Source: Agromyces soli (GTDB taxonomy: Bacteria; Actinomycetota; Actinomycetes; Actinomycetales; Microbacteriaceae). From it: DNA of 64,000 nucleotides. A program made the translations under genes and the position numbers. Shown piece after piece: positions 38,285 to 45,778 of the stretch. Below the pieces are notes generated by a model. The model was not told the origin of the DNA. It made no database searches and saw nothing but the letters and a program-made list of their open reading frames with translations. The DNA is taken from positions 2,294,001-2,358,000 of the forward strand of contig NZ_CP094533.1 of NCBI RefSeq assembly GCF_022811605.1, written 5' to 3'. Positions within the stretch are counted from its first letter, which is position 1; every line of letters starts with the position of its first letter.

Positions 38285-39034
38285 ATGAATCCGGGGGACG
38301 CCGAGGCGCAGCGGCACGCGAGGTCGTTCGGCGACGCGGCATCCGTCTATCAGGCGGCCCGGCCCGGCTACCCGGCCGAGGCGGTCGCCTGGTTGATCGG
38401 CGACGCCGCCCGCGTGCTCGACCTCGGCGCCGGCACCGGCAAGCTCACCCAGGCGCTCGTCGCGCTCGACCGCGAGGTGATCGCGGTCGACCCGGTCGAG
38501 GAGATGCTCGAGGAGCTCGAGGTCGCGGTGCCCGGCGTGCCGCGCATCCTCGGCACGGCGGAGGAGATCCCGCTCGAAGACGGCTCGGTCGACGCGGTCG
38601 TGGCCGGTCAGGCGTGGCACTGGTTCATCCCGTCCCGCGCGGTGCCGGAGATCGCGCGCGTACTGCGGCCGGGCGGCGTGCTGGGCCTCGTCTGGAACAG
38701 CCGCGACACGAGCGTCGGCTGGCTCAAGGAGGCCGGCGAGATCATGCACGAGCGGCACGACGCGAGCGCGAGCTTCGAGCAGTACGTGCAGATCGGTGCG
38801 CCCTTCGGCCCCATCGAGGAGCACACCGTGGACTGGACCGCCCGGATGAGCCGCGTCGGCTTCCTCGACCTCGTGCGCTCCCGCTCCTACTTCATCACCT
38901 CGAGCCCCGGCGCCCAGCGGGACACGATCGCCCAGCTGGAACGGCTGTTCGCGCGGCATCCCGACCTCGCCGGCCGCGACGAGCTCGACGTGCCGTACCG
39001 CACCCGCTGCTTCCGCGCCCGCCTCGACGGCTGA
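38285..39034 (+). CDS. Class I SAM-dependent methyltransferase
   Basis: A 249-residue methyltransferase. Motif I is VLDLGAGTGKLTQAL, the acidic residue after strand 2 is VIAVDPVEEML, and a further motif is AVVAGQAWHWF with RVLRPGGVLGLVWN. It resembles UbiE/Trm9-like small-molecule methyltransferases; the substrate is unknown. The start at 38285 follows GGGAG by 3 bases; starts at 38255 and 38276 are possible. Confidence 0.85.
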   Translation: MNPGDAEAQRHARSFGDAASVYQAARPGYPAEAVAWLIGDAARVLDLGAGTGKLTQALVALDREVIAVDPVEEMLEELEVAVPGVPRILGTAEEIPLEDGSVDAVVAGQAWHWFIPSRAVPEIARVLRPGGVLGLVWNSRDTSVGWLKEAGEIMHERHDASASFEQYVQIGAPFGPIEEHTVDWTARMSRVGFLDLVRSRSYFITSSPGAQRDTIAQLERLFARHPDLAGRDELDVPYRTRCFRARLDG

Positions 39035-39041
39035 GCCGCAC

Positions 39042-39062
39042 GCCGGGCCGGCGAAGCCCGGC
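39042..39062. terminator. Short stem-loop before ychF
   Basis: GCCGGGC pairs with GCCCGGC around a 7-base loop, 8 bases after the methyltransferase stop. No T-run follows. It may be a weak terminator. Confidence 0.4.
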
Positions 39063-39085
39063 CGGGCGGAACGGCGCGGCACCGG

Positions 39086-39091
39086 TACGAT
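39086..39091 (+). promoter_or_regulatory. -10 element TACGAT for ychF
   Basis: TACGAT ends 8 bases before the GTG at 39100, compatible with a leaderless ychF mRNA. Confidence 0.45.
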
Positions 39092-39099
39092 AGAGCCCC

Positions 39100-40173
39100 G
39101 TGGCTCTCACTATCGGCATCGTCGGCCTGCCCAACGTCGGCAAGTCCACCCTCTTCAACGCCCTCACCAAGAACCAGGTGCTCGCGGCGAACTACCCGTT
39201 CGCGACGATCGAGCCGAACGTGGGCGTCGTGAACCTGCCCGACCCGAGGCTCGAGACGCTCGCGGGCATCTTCGGCTCGGAGCGCATCCTGCCCGCCGCG
39301 GTGTCCTTCGTCGACATCGCCGGCATCGTGCGCGGGGCGAGCGAGGGCGAGGGCCTCGGCAACAAGTTCCTCGCCAACATCCGCGAGGCCGACGCGATCG
39401 CGCAGGTCGTCCGGGGCTTCACCGACGGCGACGTCGTCCACGTCGACGGCAAGGTCGACCCCAAGTCCGACATGGAGACGATCAACACCGAGCTGATCCT
39501 CGCCGACCTCGAGACCCTCGAGCGGGCCATCACCCGCTACGAGAAGGAGGTCAAGGGCAAGAAGCTCGACCCCTCCGTGCTCGCGACGGCCAAGGACGCC
39601 CAGGAGGCCCTGCAGGCCGGCACCCCGCTCTCGGCGACGAAGATCGACCTCGAGCCCGTCAAGGAGCTCGGGCTGCTCACCGCGAAGCCCTTCATCTACG
39701 TCTTCAACGTCGACGAGGGCGTGCTGACGGATGCCGCGCGCAAGGCCGAGCTGGCCGCGCTCGTGGCGCCGGCGGAGGCGGTCTTCCTCGACGCGAAGAT
39801 CGAGTCCGAGCTCATCGACCTCGACCCCGAGGACGCGGCGGAGCTGCTCGCCTCGACCGGCCAGGAGGAGTCGGGCCTCGATCAGCTCGCCCGGGTCGGC
39901 TTCGACACGCTCGGTCTGCAGACCTACCTCACCGCGGGCCCCAAGGAGTCGCGGGCGTGGACCATCCACAAGGGCTGGAAGGCGCCGCAGGCGGCCGGCG
40001 TCATCCACACCGACTTCGAGCGGGGCTTCATCAAGGCCGAGGTCATCTCCTTCGCCGACCTCGTCGACGCCGGTTCGGTCGCCGAGGCCCGCTCGCGCGG
40101 CAAGGCGCGCATGGAGGGCAAGGACTACGTCATGCAGGACGGCGACGTCGTGGAGTTCCGCTTCAACGTGTGA
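39100..40173 (+). CDS. ychF: Redox-regulated ATPase/GTPase YchF
   Basis: A 357-residue Obg-family P-loop protein that prefers ATP. The P-loop is GLPNVGKST, Walker B region [15 protein letters not shown], and a helical insertion (about residues 135-200) precedes the C-terminal TGS domain, which ends [14 protein letters not shown]. YchF binds ribosomes and affects stress tolerance. A diverged copy of its last 70 bases recurs at 41505-41575, so the gene's 3' end is a junction of a small islet. Confidence 0.95.
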   Translation: MALTIGIVGLPNVGKSTLFNALTKNQVLAANYPFATIEPNVGVVNLPDPRLETLAGIFGSERILPAAVSFVDIAGIVRGASEGEGLGNKFLANIREADAIAQVVRGFTDGDVVHVDGKVDPKSDMETINTELILADLETLERAITRYEKEVKGKKLDPSVLATAKDAQEALQAGTPLSATKIDLEPVKELGLLTAKPFIYVFNVDEGVLTDAARKAELAALVAPAEAVFLDAKIESELIDLDPEDAAELLASTGQEESGLDQLARVGFDTLGLQTYLTAGPKESRAWTIHKGWKAPQAAGVIHTDFERGFIKAEVISFADLVDAGSVAEARSRGKARMEGKDYVMQDGDVVEFRFNV

Positions 40174-40198
40174 AACCGCTGCGCCTCAGGGGTGTGTC

Positions 40199-40915
40199 GT
40201 GAGGGAGCGCATGTACGAGGAGCACCATCCCGAATCGCCGGTGGTCGAGTGCGTGTGGCAGGCGCGCGCGACGAAGGACGAGCGCTACCTGGTGGAGGCG
40301 GTCGAGTACTGGGACCTGTGGTTCGCGCGCGAGCAGGATGGATCGCTGCTCGCGGGGCTCTCGGGCCCGTCGCTCGGGCACCGCTGGATCCGCTCGACGG
40401 TCGGTGAGCAGAGCTGGGGCGTGCAGTTGAAGGCGCACGTCGTCCTGCCCGGGGTGAGCAAGCAGCTGCTGCTCGGCGGGGAGCAGCAGCTCGTCGTCGA
40501 GGAGCGCCGGGTCGTCATCGCGCAGCACGCCGTGCCGTTCCCGGAATTCGGGGACCTCGAGGCCTTCACCGATCGGCTGCTCGAGCTCGACGTGCTGCGC
40601 GGCGACGACGAGGTCCGGCGGATGCTCTCCGGCGATGATGCGGGCTACTCGGAGCGGCACCGGCAACGCCGCGTGCGGGCTGCGACGGGGCTCACGCGCA
40701 AGCAGATCGCACAGCTGGCCCGGGCGCGGGAGGCGTACGCCCTGCTGCTCCAGGGCGTGCCGCCGGTCGAATGCGCTGCCCGGTGCGGCTTCGCGGATCA
40801 GGCCCATCTCACCCGCTCGCTGCGGGTGTTCCACGGCCGGACCCCGGCGCAGGTGCTCTCCGGACAAGGATGGCGGAATCCTTCAATACCTCGACCCGGC
40901 GGAATGATGCACTGA
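40199..40915 (+). CDS. AraC-family regulator with DUF6597-like N-terminus
   Basis: A 238-residue regulator. The N-terminal 130 residues form a beta-rich domain (VECVWQARA, WIRSTVGEQSWGVQLKAHVVLPG), and the C-terminus holds a helix-turn-helix pair with RKQIAQLARAREAYALLLQG and ARCGFADQAHLTRSLRVFHG. It lies on the islet between the true and the duplicated ychF 3' ends, together with a VOC gene that it may control. The GTG at 40199 follows AGGGG by 6 bases; an ATG at 40211 is also possible. Confidence 0.82.
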   Translation: MRERMYEEHHPESPVVECVWQARATKDERYLVEAVEYWDLWFAREQDGSLLAGLSGPSLGHRWIRSTVGEQSWGVQLKAHVVLPGVSKQLLLGGEQQLVVEERRVVIAQHAVPFPEFGDLEAFTDRLLELDVLRGDDEVRRMLSGDDAGYSERHRQRRVRAATGLTRKQIAQLARAREAYALLLQGVPPVECAARCGFADQAHLTRSLRVFHGRTPAQVLSGQGWRNPSIPRPGGMMH

Positions 40916-40950
40916 GGACATCGCATCCACCACCAGGACAGGAGCACACG

Positions 40951-41487
40951 ATGTCTGCACCCGCCGCCCCCGAGGGCTACGCCACCGTCAACCCCTTCAT
41001 CATCACGACGGACGCCGACGAGCTGACCCGGTTCGTGATCGAGGTCTTCGGCGGCGAGGAGCGCGCCGAGGCCCGCACCGTCGACGAGGACGGGCTGCTG
41101 CTGCAGGCCGAGGTCCGCGTCGGCACGACCACCGTCATGCTCGCCGAGCGCAAGCCGGACTGGCCGTTCACTCCGAGCCTGCTCCAGGTCTACGTCGACG
41201 ACCTCGACGCGGTGCTGGAGCGCGCGCTCGAGCGCGGCGCGCGCCTCGTCACGAAACCGACCGACTTCTTCGGCACGCAGTTCGCCCGTGTGCAGGATGC
41301 GAGTGCGAACCTGTGGTGGATCTGGCAGCACGGCGATGCGGTCTGGGACGCGCAGGACGGTGAGGGCGAGTGGGGCGCCGAGGGCGTCGACGAGGGATGG
41401 GGCGAGGTCTCGCCCGAGCTCGCCTACCTCCACGACACGCTGCTCGAGGCCATGACCGCGCTGAGAGATCCGAAGGACGCCCGCTGA
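40951..41487 (+). CDS. VOC-family protein (glyoxalase/PhnB-like)
   Basis: A 178-residue protein with YATVNPFIITTDADELTRFVIEVFGGEE, the typical start of PhnB/YCII-type VOC proteins, and TDFFGTQFARVQDASANLWWIWQ near the metal site of the second half. The last 45 residues are acidic and helical. AGGACAGGAG precedes the ATG by 7 bases. It is 35 bases after the AraC-type regulator and probably shares its transcript. Confidence 0.85.
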   Translation: MSAPAAPEGYATVNPFIITTDADELTRFVIEVFGGEERAEARTVDEDGLLLQAEVRVGTTTVMLAERKPDWPFTPSLLQVYVDDLDAVLERALERGARLVTKPTDFFGTQFARVQDASANLWWIWQHGDAVWDAQDGEGEWGAEGVDEGWGEVSPELAYLHDTLLEAMTALRDPKDAR

Positions 41488-41504
41488 CCGGCGCGCGCCG
41501 GCGT

Positions 41505-41575
41505 TCGCGCATCACCGCAGGCACGGACTACGTCATGCAGGCAGGCGAGTCGTGGAGTTCCGCTTCAACGTCTGA
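41505..41575 (+). pseudogene. ychF: Diverged duplicate of the ychF 3' end (islet scar)
   Basis: Bases 41525-41541 and 41549-41571 match the end of ychF (40122-40173) exactly over 17 and 23 bases. They are separated by a short diverged stretch with one base deleted. Restoring that base gives DYVMQAGE followed by VVEFRFNV and a stop, the YchF C-terminus. No start or upstream ychF sequence is present, so it is not expressed as a protein. It and the true ychF end bracket the 1.4-kb AraC/VOC islet. Confidence 0.85.
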
Positions 41576-41587
41576 TCAACTGAGGAG

Positions 41588-42205
41588 ATGCAGTCGACGA
41601 GGCGCCAGTTGCGCGAGCGGTGGACGCCCGAGCTCACGAGCGAGTTCGAGCGGGAGCTCGTCCTCGCCGCGCAGCGGCCCGGGTCCGCGTTTCCGGCGTC
41701 CCCGTTCGGAACGACCGCCGCGGGTCGCGTCGACGTGCGCGGCGCGCGGCTGACGACGCCGATCCGCCACCTCCGGGCATCCGGCGTCGACCTGTCGGAT
41801 GTCGTCTTCGCCGACGGCGCGTCGGTGACCGAGTCGGAGCTCGAGGACTGCGTCCTCGACCGGATCGACATGCGGGGCGCGTTCGTCAGGCGACGCTTCG
41901 TGGGCTGCAGCTTCGTCGGGGCCAGACTCGCCGGTGCGCGCCTCGGCGGGGTGTTCGAGGACTGCGACTTCTCCGGCGCCACCCTGTCGCGCTCGGTCGC
42001 GTCGGGCGCGCGGTTCGAACGGTGCACCTTCACCGGCGCGAGCCTGCGGGACGTGATGTGGACGACGCGCTGCGTCTTCGACCACTGCGAGTTCGACGGC
42101 GTCGCCGCCTTCACCGGGTCCGTCGCCGGCAGCGTGTTCGTCGGCCCGACGCGGCCCGATCTCAGCGGGTGCATCGTCGACCACGTGCAGTACCAGCACG
42201 GGTGA
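41588..42205 (+). CDS. Pentapeptide-repeat protein
   Basis: A 205-residue protein whose middle part (about residues 55-175) shows the five-residue periodicity A(D/N)LxX of right-handed beta-helix proteins: GVDLSDVVFADGAS, CSFVGARLAGARLGG, CDFSGATLSRS, CTFTGASLRD. Some members mimic DNA and protect gyrase (Qnr type), but many have no known role. GAGGAG sits directly against the ATG with no spacer, so translation may begin at a TTG at 41606 or another downstream codon. Confidence 0.75.
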   Translation: MQSTRRQLRERWTPELTSEFERELVLAAQRPGSAFPASPFGTTAAGRVDVRGARLTTPIRHLRASGVDLSDVVFADGASVTESELEDCVLDRIDMRGAFVRRRFVGCSFVGARLAGARLGGVFEDCDFSGATLSRSVASGARFERCTFTGASLRDVMWTTRCVFDHCEFDGVAAFTGSVAGSVFVGPTRPDLSGCIVDHVQYQHG

Positions 42206-42206
42206 C

Positions 42207-42230
42207 GGGTCGCCGATCTGCGGCGAGCCC
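42207..42230. terminator. Stem-loop between pentapeptide gene and DHFR-like gene
   Basis: GGG-CGCCG and CGGCG-GCCC pair around a 5-base loop with one mismatched base pair, between the convergent stops at 42205 and 42231. Confidence 0.5.
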
Positions 42231-42773
42231 CTACCGCAGCACCCGATACCGCAGGTGCGTCTCGCTCGCGTAGGCGGAGGTCTCGAGCCGCTCGAGCTCG
42301 ATCCGCCGCCCCAGCCCGGCGAACAGGGAGATGCCCTCGCCGAGGAGCACCGGTGCCACGTCGAGGTGGAGCTCGTCGACGAGTCCGAGCCGGAGGCACT
42401 GCCGCGAGATGCTGCCGCCGAGCAGGCTGACCCAGCGGTCGCCGGCGGATGCCGAGGCCAGCGCGACCGCTTCGGCGATGTCGTCCACGACGAAGGTGTA
42501 GGTGGTGCCGTCGCGCTCGATCGGTTCGTGGGGGTGGTGGGTCATCAGGTAGACCGGCACCTTCAGCATGCCGCCGTAGGGGAGCTCGTCGTCTTCGATG
42601 GTCTGCGAACGGTTCGCGCCGCCCACGACCGCGCCGATCCGAGCCATCACCGCTTCGACGACGGCGTCGTCCTCGGGGGCGGAGGGCCGGCCGAACATCC
42701 AGTCGACGCCGCCGTCCGGGTCGGCCAGGAAGCCGTCGAGGGTGATGGTGGCGTGGACGATCACGGTGGCCAT
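42231..42773 (-). CDS. Dihydrofolate reductase-family (RibD_C) protein
   Basis: A 180-residue protein with the RibD C-terminal/DHFR-like fold: VIVHATITLDGFLADPDGGVDW, VVGGANR, and a C-terminal LGLVDELHLDVAPVLLGEGI. Such stand-alone proteins are common beside TetR-type regulators and their substrate is usually unknown. AAGGAG lies 6 bases before the ATG. It is divergent from the TetR gene at 42876, with two matching operator-like sites between. Confidence 0.87.
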   Translation of the reverse strand: MATVIVHATITLDGFLADPDGGVDWMFGRPSAPEDDAVVEAVMARIGAVVGGANRSQTIEDDELPYGGMLKVPVYLMTHHPHEPIERDGTTYTFVVDDIAEAVALASASAGDRWVSLLGGSISRQCLRLGLVDELHLDVAPVLLGEGISLFAGLGRRIELERLETSAYASETHLRYRVLR

Positions 42774-42792
42774 GTGCGCTCCTTCGCGATAG

Positions 42793-42813
42793 AGGTGAGT
42801 CGATTGACTCGCC
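42793..42813. promoter_or_regulatory. Operator-like site 1 (GAGTC-N4-GACTC)
   Basis: AGGTGAGTCGATTGACTCGCC contains GAGTC/GACTC arms. It lies 20 bases before the DHFR-like gene start, where binding would block that gene. Confidence 0.55.
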
Positions 42814-42837
42814 ACTGCAACCTACTGCGATGCGAAG

Positions 42838-42858
42838 AGGTGAGTCAAGGCACTCGTC
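42838..42858. promoter_or_regulatory. Operator-like site 2 (GAGT-N6-ACTC)
   Basis: AGGTGAGTCAAGGCACTCGTC matches site 1 at 15 of 21 positions and starts exactly 45 bases further on. It lies just before the tetR -10. The pair would allow one TetR protein to control both divergent genes. Confidence 0.55.
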
Positions 42859-42863
42859 TCTGC

Positions 42864-42869
42864 GATACT
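42864..42869 (+). promoter_or_regulatory. -10 element GATACT for tetR
   Basis: GATACT ends 6 bases before the ATG at 42876, another leaderless layout. It lies 5 bases past operator-like site 2. Confidence 0.45.
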
Positions 42870-42875
42870 GGCTGG

Positions 42876-43499
42876 ATGGCACGCGGAACCTCGTCCTACC
42901 ATCGCGAGCTGGCGACGTCGAAGCGCGTGTCCGTGCTGGCCGCCGCGACCGAGCTCTTCCTGGAGGACGGCTACGATCGCACCTCGCTCGCGCGAATCGC
43001 CGAGCGAGCGGGCGTCTCCAAGGCCACGCTCTTCAAGCAGTTCCCGACGAAGGCGGCGCTGTTCGAGGCGACCGTGCTCGCCGCCGGCGGCACGGCCGTG
43101 CCGGAGCCCGTCGACGTGCCGCTCGCGGACTTCGCCGCCGGCCTGGTGGTGCTCGGCCGCGCCTACGCCGAGCTCGTGACCCGGCCCGAGATGACCGCGC
43201 TCATGCGCACCGTGATCGCCGAGTCGCCCCGGTTCCCCGAGCTGCGCGACCGCACCTTCGACTTCGGCACCCTGCCGGTGCTCGCGGCGCTGGGGCGCTA
43301 CCTCCGGGATGCGCACGCGGCCGGGGTCGCCGAGATCGACGATCCCGACACGGCATCCGCCCAGTTCCTCGGCATGATCGCGTCGTCGGTCTTCTGGCCC
43401 CGGCTCGTGCACGGCACCTGGTCGATCACCAGCGAGGAGCAGGAGCAGGTCATCGAGGCCGCTGCCCGAACGATCGCCGCCCGCTACGGCGCCCCCTGA
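42876..43499 (+). CDS. TetR-family transcriptional regulator
   Basis: A 207-residue TetR protein with VLAAATELFLEDGYDRTSLARIAERAGVSKATLFKQFPTKAALFEA (helix-turn-helix at about residues 18-62) and a TetR_C_7-like ligand domain containing LMRTVIAESPRFPELRD, seen in AefR-type regulators. The ATG is set by the -10 element 6 bases upstream. It most likely controls the divergent DHFR-like gene and itself through the two sites at 42793 and 42838. Confidence 0.92.
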   Translation: MARGTSSYHRELATSKRVSVLAAATELFLEDGYDRTSLARIAERAGVSKATLFKQFPTKAALFEATVLAAGGTAVPEPVDVPLADFAAGLVVLGRAYAELVTRPEMTALMRTVIAESPRFPELRDRTFDFGTLPVLAALGRYLRDAHAAGVAEIDDPDTASAQFLGMIASSVFWPRLVHGTWSITSEEQEQVIEAAARTIAARYGAP

Positions 43500-43528
43500 G
43501 CGATCGACCGCGATCAGCTCGCGCGAGC

Positions 43529-44518
43529 TCAGCCGCCCAGGGCGCGGTCGGCCTCGCTCGGCAGCTCCTCGACCGGCACCACCACGACGTCCTGCACCTT
43601 CCAGTCGAGCCGGGTGATGCCTTCGGAGGCCGCGGAGAGCGCTTCCGTGCGCACCTTGGCCCGGCGTGGCACGACGAACGCCTCGACGTGGAAGACCTGC
43701 CCCTCGTCGCGCAGCCGCACGCCGGCGTCAACCACCCAGGGCAGGCTTCGCAGGTAGCCGGTGATCGCGCCCGCGAGCGGGTGCGGCTTCTTGTCGTCGT
43801 AGCTGCGCGCACGCTGGTCCATGAGGTCGATGACCGCACCTTTGGTGTTGCGCACGCCGTCCCAGACGATGCCGATCGAGATGAAGAGCGCGGCGGCGCC
43901 GTCGAGCCACCAGATGCCGAGCCCGATGCCCAGCACGCCGACGATGGATGCCGCGTTCGTCTGCCAGTCGGCTTTCGCCATGTCGGCGTCGGCGTAGAGC
44001 AGCTTGTTGTGCAGCACTGGCGCGAGCTTCGCCTTCGCCGGTCCGTAGATGAACACGGGACCGACGACGACGATCACCATCACGGCGATCATGAGCCAGC
44101 CGAGCCAGATCGTCTGGCCGAACAGCTGAACGGTGCCGATCGTGGGATGCTCGGCCGCGATCAGACCGGTCGCGGCCTCGACGGCGAGGTTGAGCCCCAC
44201 GGCGAGCAGTGCGATGCCGGCGACGAGGTGGCCCACGGCCATCGCCCGGTGCAGGCCGTAGGGATGCTTCACGCTCGGCCGTCGCCGCACGAAAATCACG
44301 GCGGTGAGGAAGGCGAGCTGGGGGAGGAGCGAGAGCATGTCCTCGATCCAGGCGGTGCGCATCGCCTGCGATCCGCCGACGACGAAGGCGACGACGGTGA
44401 TGGTGATCGAGGTGTACACGATCGTGAACAGCTCCCAGCGGATCGCCTTCTTGAGCGCGATCCGCTGCTTCTCGGGGAGGTCGGTGCGGCCGAACTGCGC
44501 ACTGCCCGGCCGGGTCAT
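43529..44518 (-). CDS. Cation diffusion facilitator family transporter
   Basis: A 329-residue CDF-like antiporter with six membrane helices and a C-terminal cytosolic metallochaperone-like domain. Helix 2 carries WIEDMLSLLPQ and helix 5 carries YADADMAKADWQTN. In well-studied members these positions hold two Asp each or Asp/His sets; here the second Asp of helix 2 is Pro, so the metal site may differ. The ATG overlaps the stop of an orphan solute-binding lipoprotein gene as ATGA, an unusual pairing. Confidence 0.85.
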   Translation of the reverse strand: MTRPGSAQFGRTDLPEKQRIALKKAIRWELFTIVYTSITITVVAFVVGGSQAMRTAWIEDMLSLLPQLAFLTAVIFVRRRPSVKHPYGLHRAMAVGHLVAGIALLAVGLNLAVEAATGLIAAEHPTIGTVQLFGQTIWLGWLMIAVMVIVVVGPVFIYGPAKAKLAPVLHNKLLYADADMAKADWQTNAASIVGVLGIGLGIWWLDGAAALFISIGIVWDGVRNTKGAVIDLMDQRARSYDDKKPHPLAGAITGYLRSLPWVVDAGVRLRDEGQVFHVEAFVVPRRAKVRTEALSAASEGITRLDWKVQDVVVVPVEELPSEADRALGG

Positions 44519-45027
44519 CCGCCGACCTCCTCGTCGAGGGAGCGCTCGAGAGCCGAGAGGAACGCGTTCTCGCCCATCGGCACGAGCAGCACGAGGCTGC
44601 GTCCGTCGGCGTGCTCAATGTTTCGGTACCCGCGCGTGAGGCCGGCCCGTTCGATCCACGGGGTCTGGTCGGTGAAGCCGCCGATCACCAGGTCGAGCTC
44701 GCCGTCCTCCAGCGCGGTGACGAGCGTCTCCTCGCTGCCGACACGCCAGGTCACCCGTGCGTCGACGGTGTCGGCGAAGCCGCGCACGAGCTCGGGGAGC
44801 GGTCCCTCGGGGCTCGGCCCCTCGGTCTCGACGAGTCCTGGCTCCTCGACGGCGCCGACGCGGAGTTCACCGCCGCTGACCCGGTCGAGCGTGCCGTCCG
44901 GGTCGCTCGGGACCTGCACGCCGCACGCGGCCAGCCAGAGGGCGGCGAGGCAGGCGAGCATGCCCAGCAGGAGCCGTCTCGCCGCACGACCGCCGGCTGA
45001 CCGCACACCCTCCACGGAGCTTCGCAC
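44515..45027 (-). CDS. Solute-binding lipoprotein (family 3-like), single lobe
   Basis: A 170-residue lipoprotein: basic N-terminus, hydrophobic LLLGMLACLAALWLAAC with lipobox LAAC, then a domain with GELRVGAVEEPGLVET and LPELVRGFADTVDARVTWRVGSEETLVTALEDGELDLVIGGFTD in the style of family 3 amino-acid-binding proteins. At this length the second lobe is much reduced. No ABC permease or ATPase gene is nearby. The GTG at 45027 has GATGAT 6 bases upstream; GTG codons at 45015 and 45006 are alternatives. It is translationally coupled to the CDF gene. Confidence 0.7.
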   Translation of the reverse strand: MRSSVEGVRSAGGRAARRLLLGMLACLAALWLAACGVQVPSDPDGTLDRVSGGELRVGAVEEPGLVETEGPSPEGPLPELVRGFADTVDARVTWRVGSEETLVTALEDGELDLVIGGFTDQTPWIERAGLTRGYRNIEHADGRSLVLLVPMGENAFLSALERSLDEEVGG

Positions 45028-45103
45028 CCGCCCATCATCGCCGAGCGGCGGGGTTGGCCGCAGCAGCTTGACGAGCCGGTGCGCGATCTGCCATGGGCGG
45101 GAA

Positions 45104-45712
45104 TCAGCGCTGCGACGCCGCCTCGCGCCGGACTCGTTCGGCGTGCGCCCGGACGCGGTTGCGATTGCCGCAATCGGTGGAGCTGCACCAGCGGCGGTTG
45201 TGCTGCCGGGAGGTGTCGAGGAACACCCAGCCGCAGTGCCGGTCCTCGCAGCGGTGGAAGCCCGAGAGCGCGGGGGAGGCGAACAGCCGGGCGAACTCGA
45301 GAGCGAGCAGGTGCCGCGGTGTGCCGAGCGCCAGCGTGCGCGGGTGCCAGGCCCAGGTGCCGTCCGCGCTGCGCTCGAGGCGGCTCGCCGCGTGCGCCAG
45401 TGGCAGCTCCCGCTCGAGCGCGGCGGGCGAGCTCGCATCGCCGGTGAGGGCGGCGTAGCTGTCGTCGCGGAGGGCGAGGATGCCGGTGTGTTCGGCCGCC
45501 GCGGCCGAGGGATCGGCGTCGGCGAGCTCGGCGAGGCGCTCGGACGCAGCCGGAGTGAGCAGTTCGACGCGCTCGAGCCAGGCGACCACGTGCGCGTAGC
45601 TGCGCAGGCGCTCGCCGCGGCGCTCGGGGTCGAGCCGCCAGTCCACGGTGTTGCAGAAGTCGAGCGCGACGTCGCCGCCGAGTCGGGAGACGGCGAGCTC
45701 CGGCATCTCCAT
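45104..45712 (-). CDS. CGNR zinc-finger transcriptional regulator (ABATE domain)
   Basis: A 202-residue regulator with an N-terminal ABATE domain (ALDFCNTVDWR at its start) and a C-terminal CGNR zinc finger, here CEDRHCGWVFLDTSRQHNRRWCSSTDCGNRNRVRAH, with four cysteines in place. It is divergent from an MFS gene, a common pairing in which the CGNR protein controls the efflux pump. GAGAGGAG lies 6 bases before the ATG. TATGAT (45752-45757 on the minus strand) is the candidate -10. Confidence 0.9.
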   Translation of the reverse strand: MEMPELAVSRLGGDVALDFCNTVDWRLDPERRGERLRSYAHVVAWLERVELLTPAASERLAELADADPSAAAAEHTGILALRDDSYAALTGDASSPAALERELPLAHAASRLERSADGTWAWHPRTLALGTPRHLLALEFARLFASPALSGFHRCEDRHCGWVFLDTSRQHNRRWCSSTDCGNRNRVRAHAERVRREAASQR

Positions 45713-45746
45713 CGCGCACTCCTCTCGCTCTCTGCTACGTTCTGGC

Positions 45747-45761
45747 TAACGATCATAACGA
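45747..45761. promoter_or_regulatory. Shared control region of CGNR and MFS genes
   Basis: TAACGA occurs twice, 9 bases apart, within TAACGATCATAACGA, in the only A+T-rich part of the 66-bp divergent gap. The CGNR -10 TATGAT lies inside it. It is a plausible operator for the CGNR protein. Confidence 0.4.
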
Positions 45762-45778
45762 GGATAGGGAGTTAGTGG

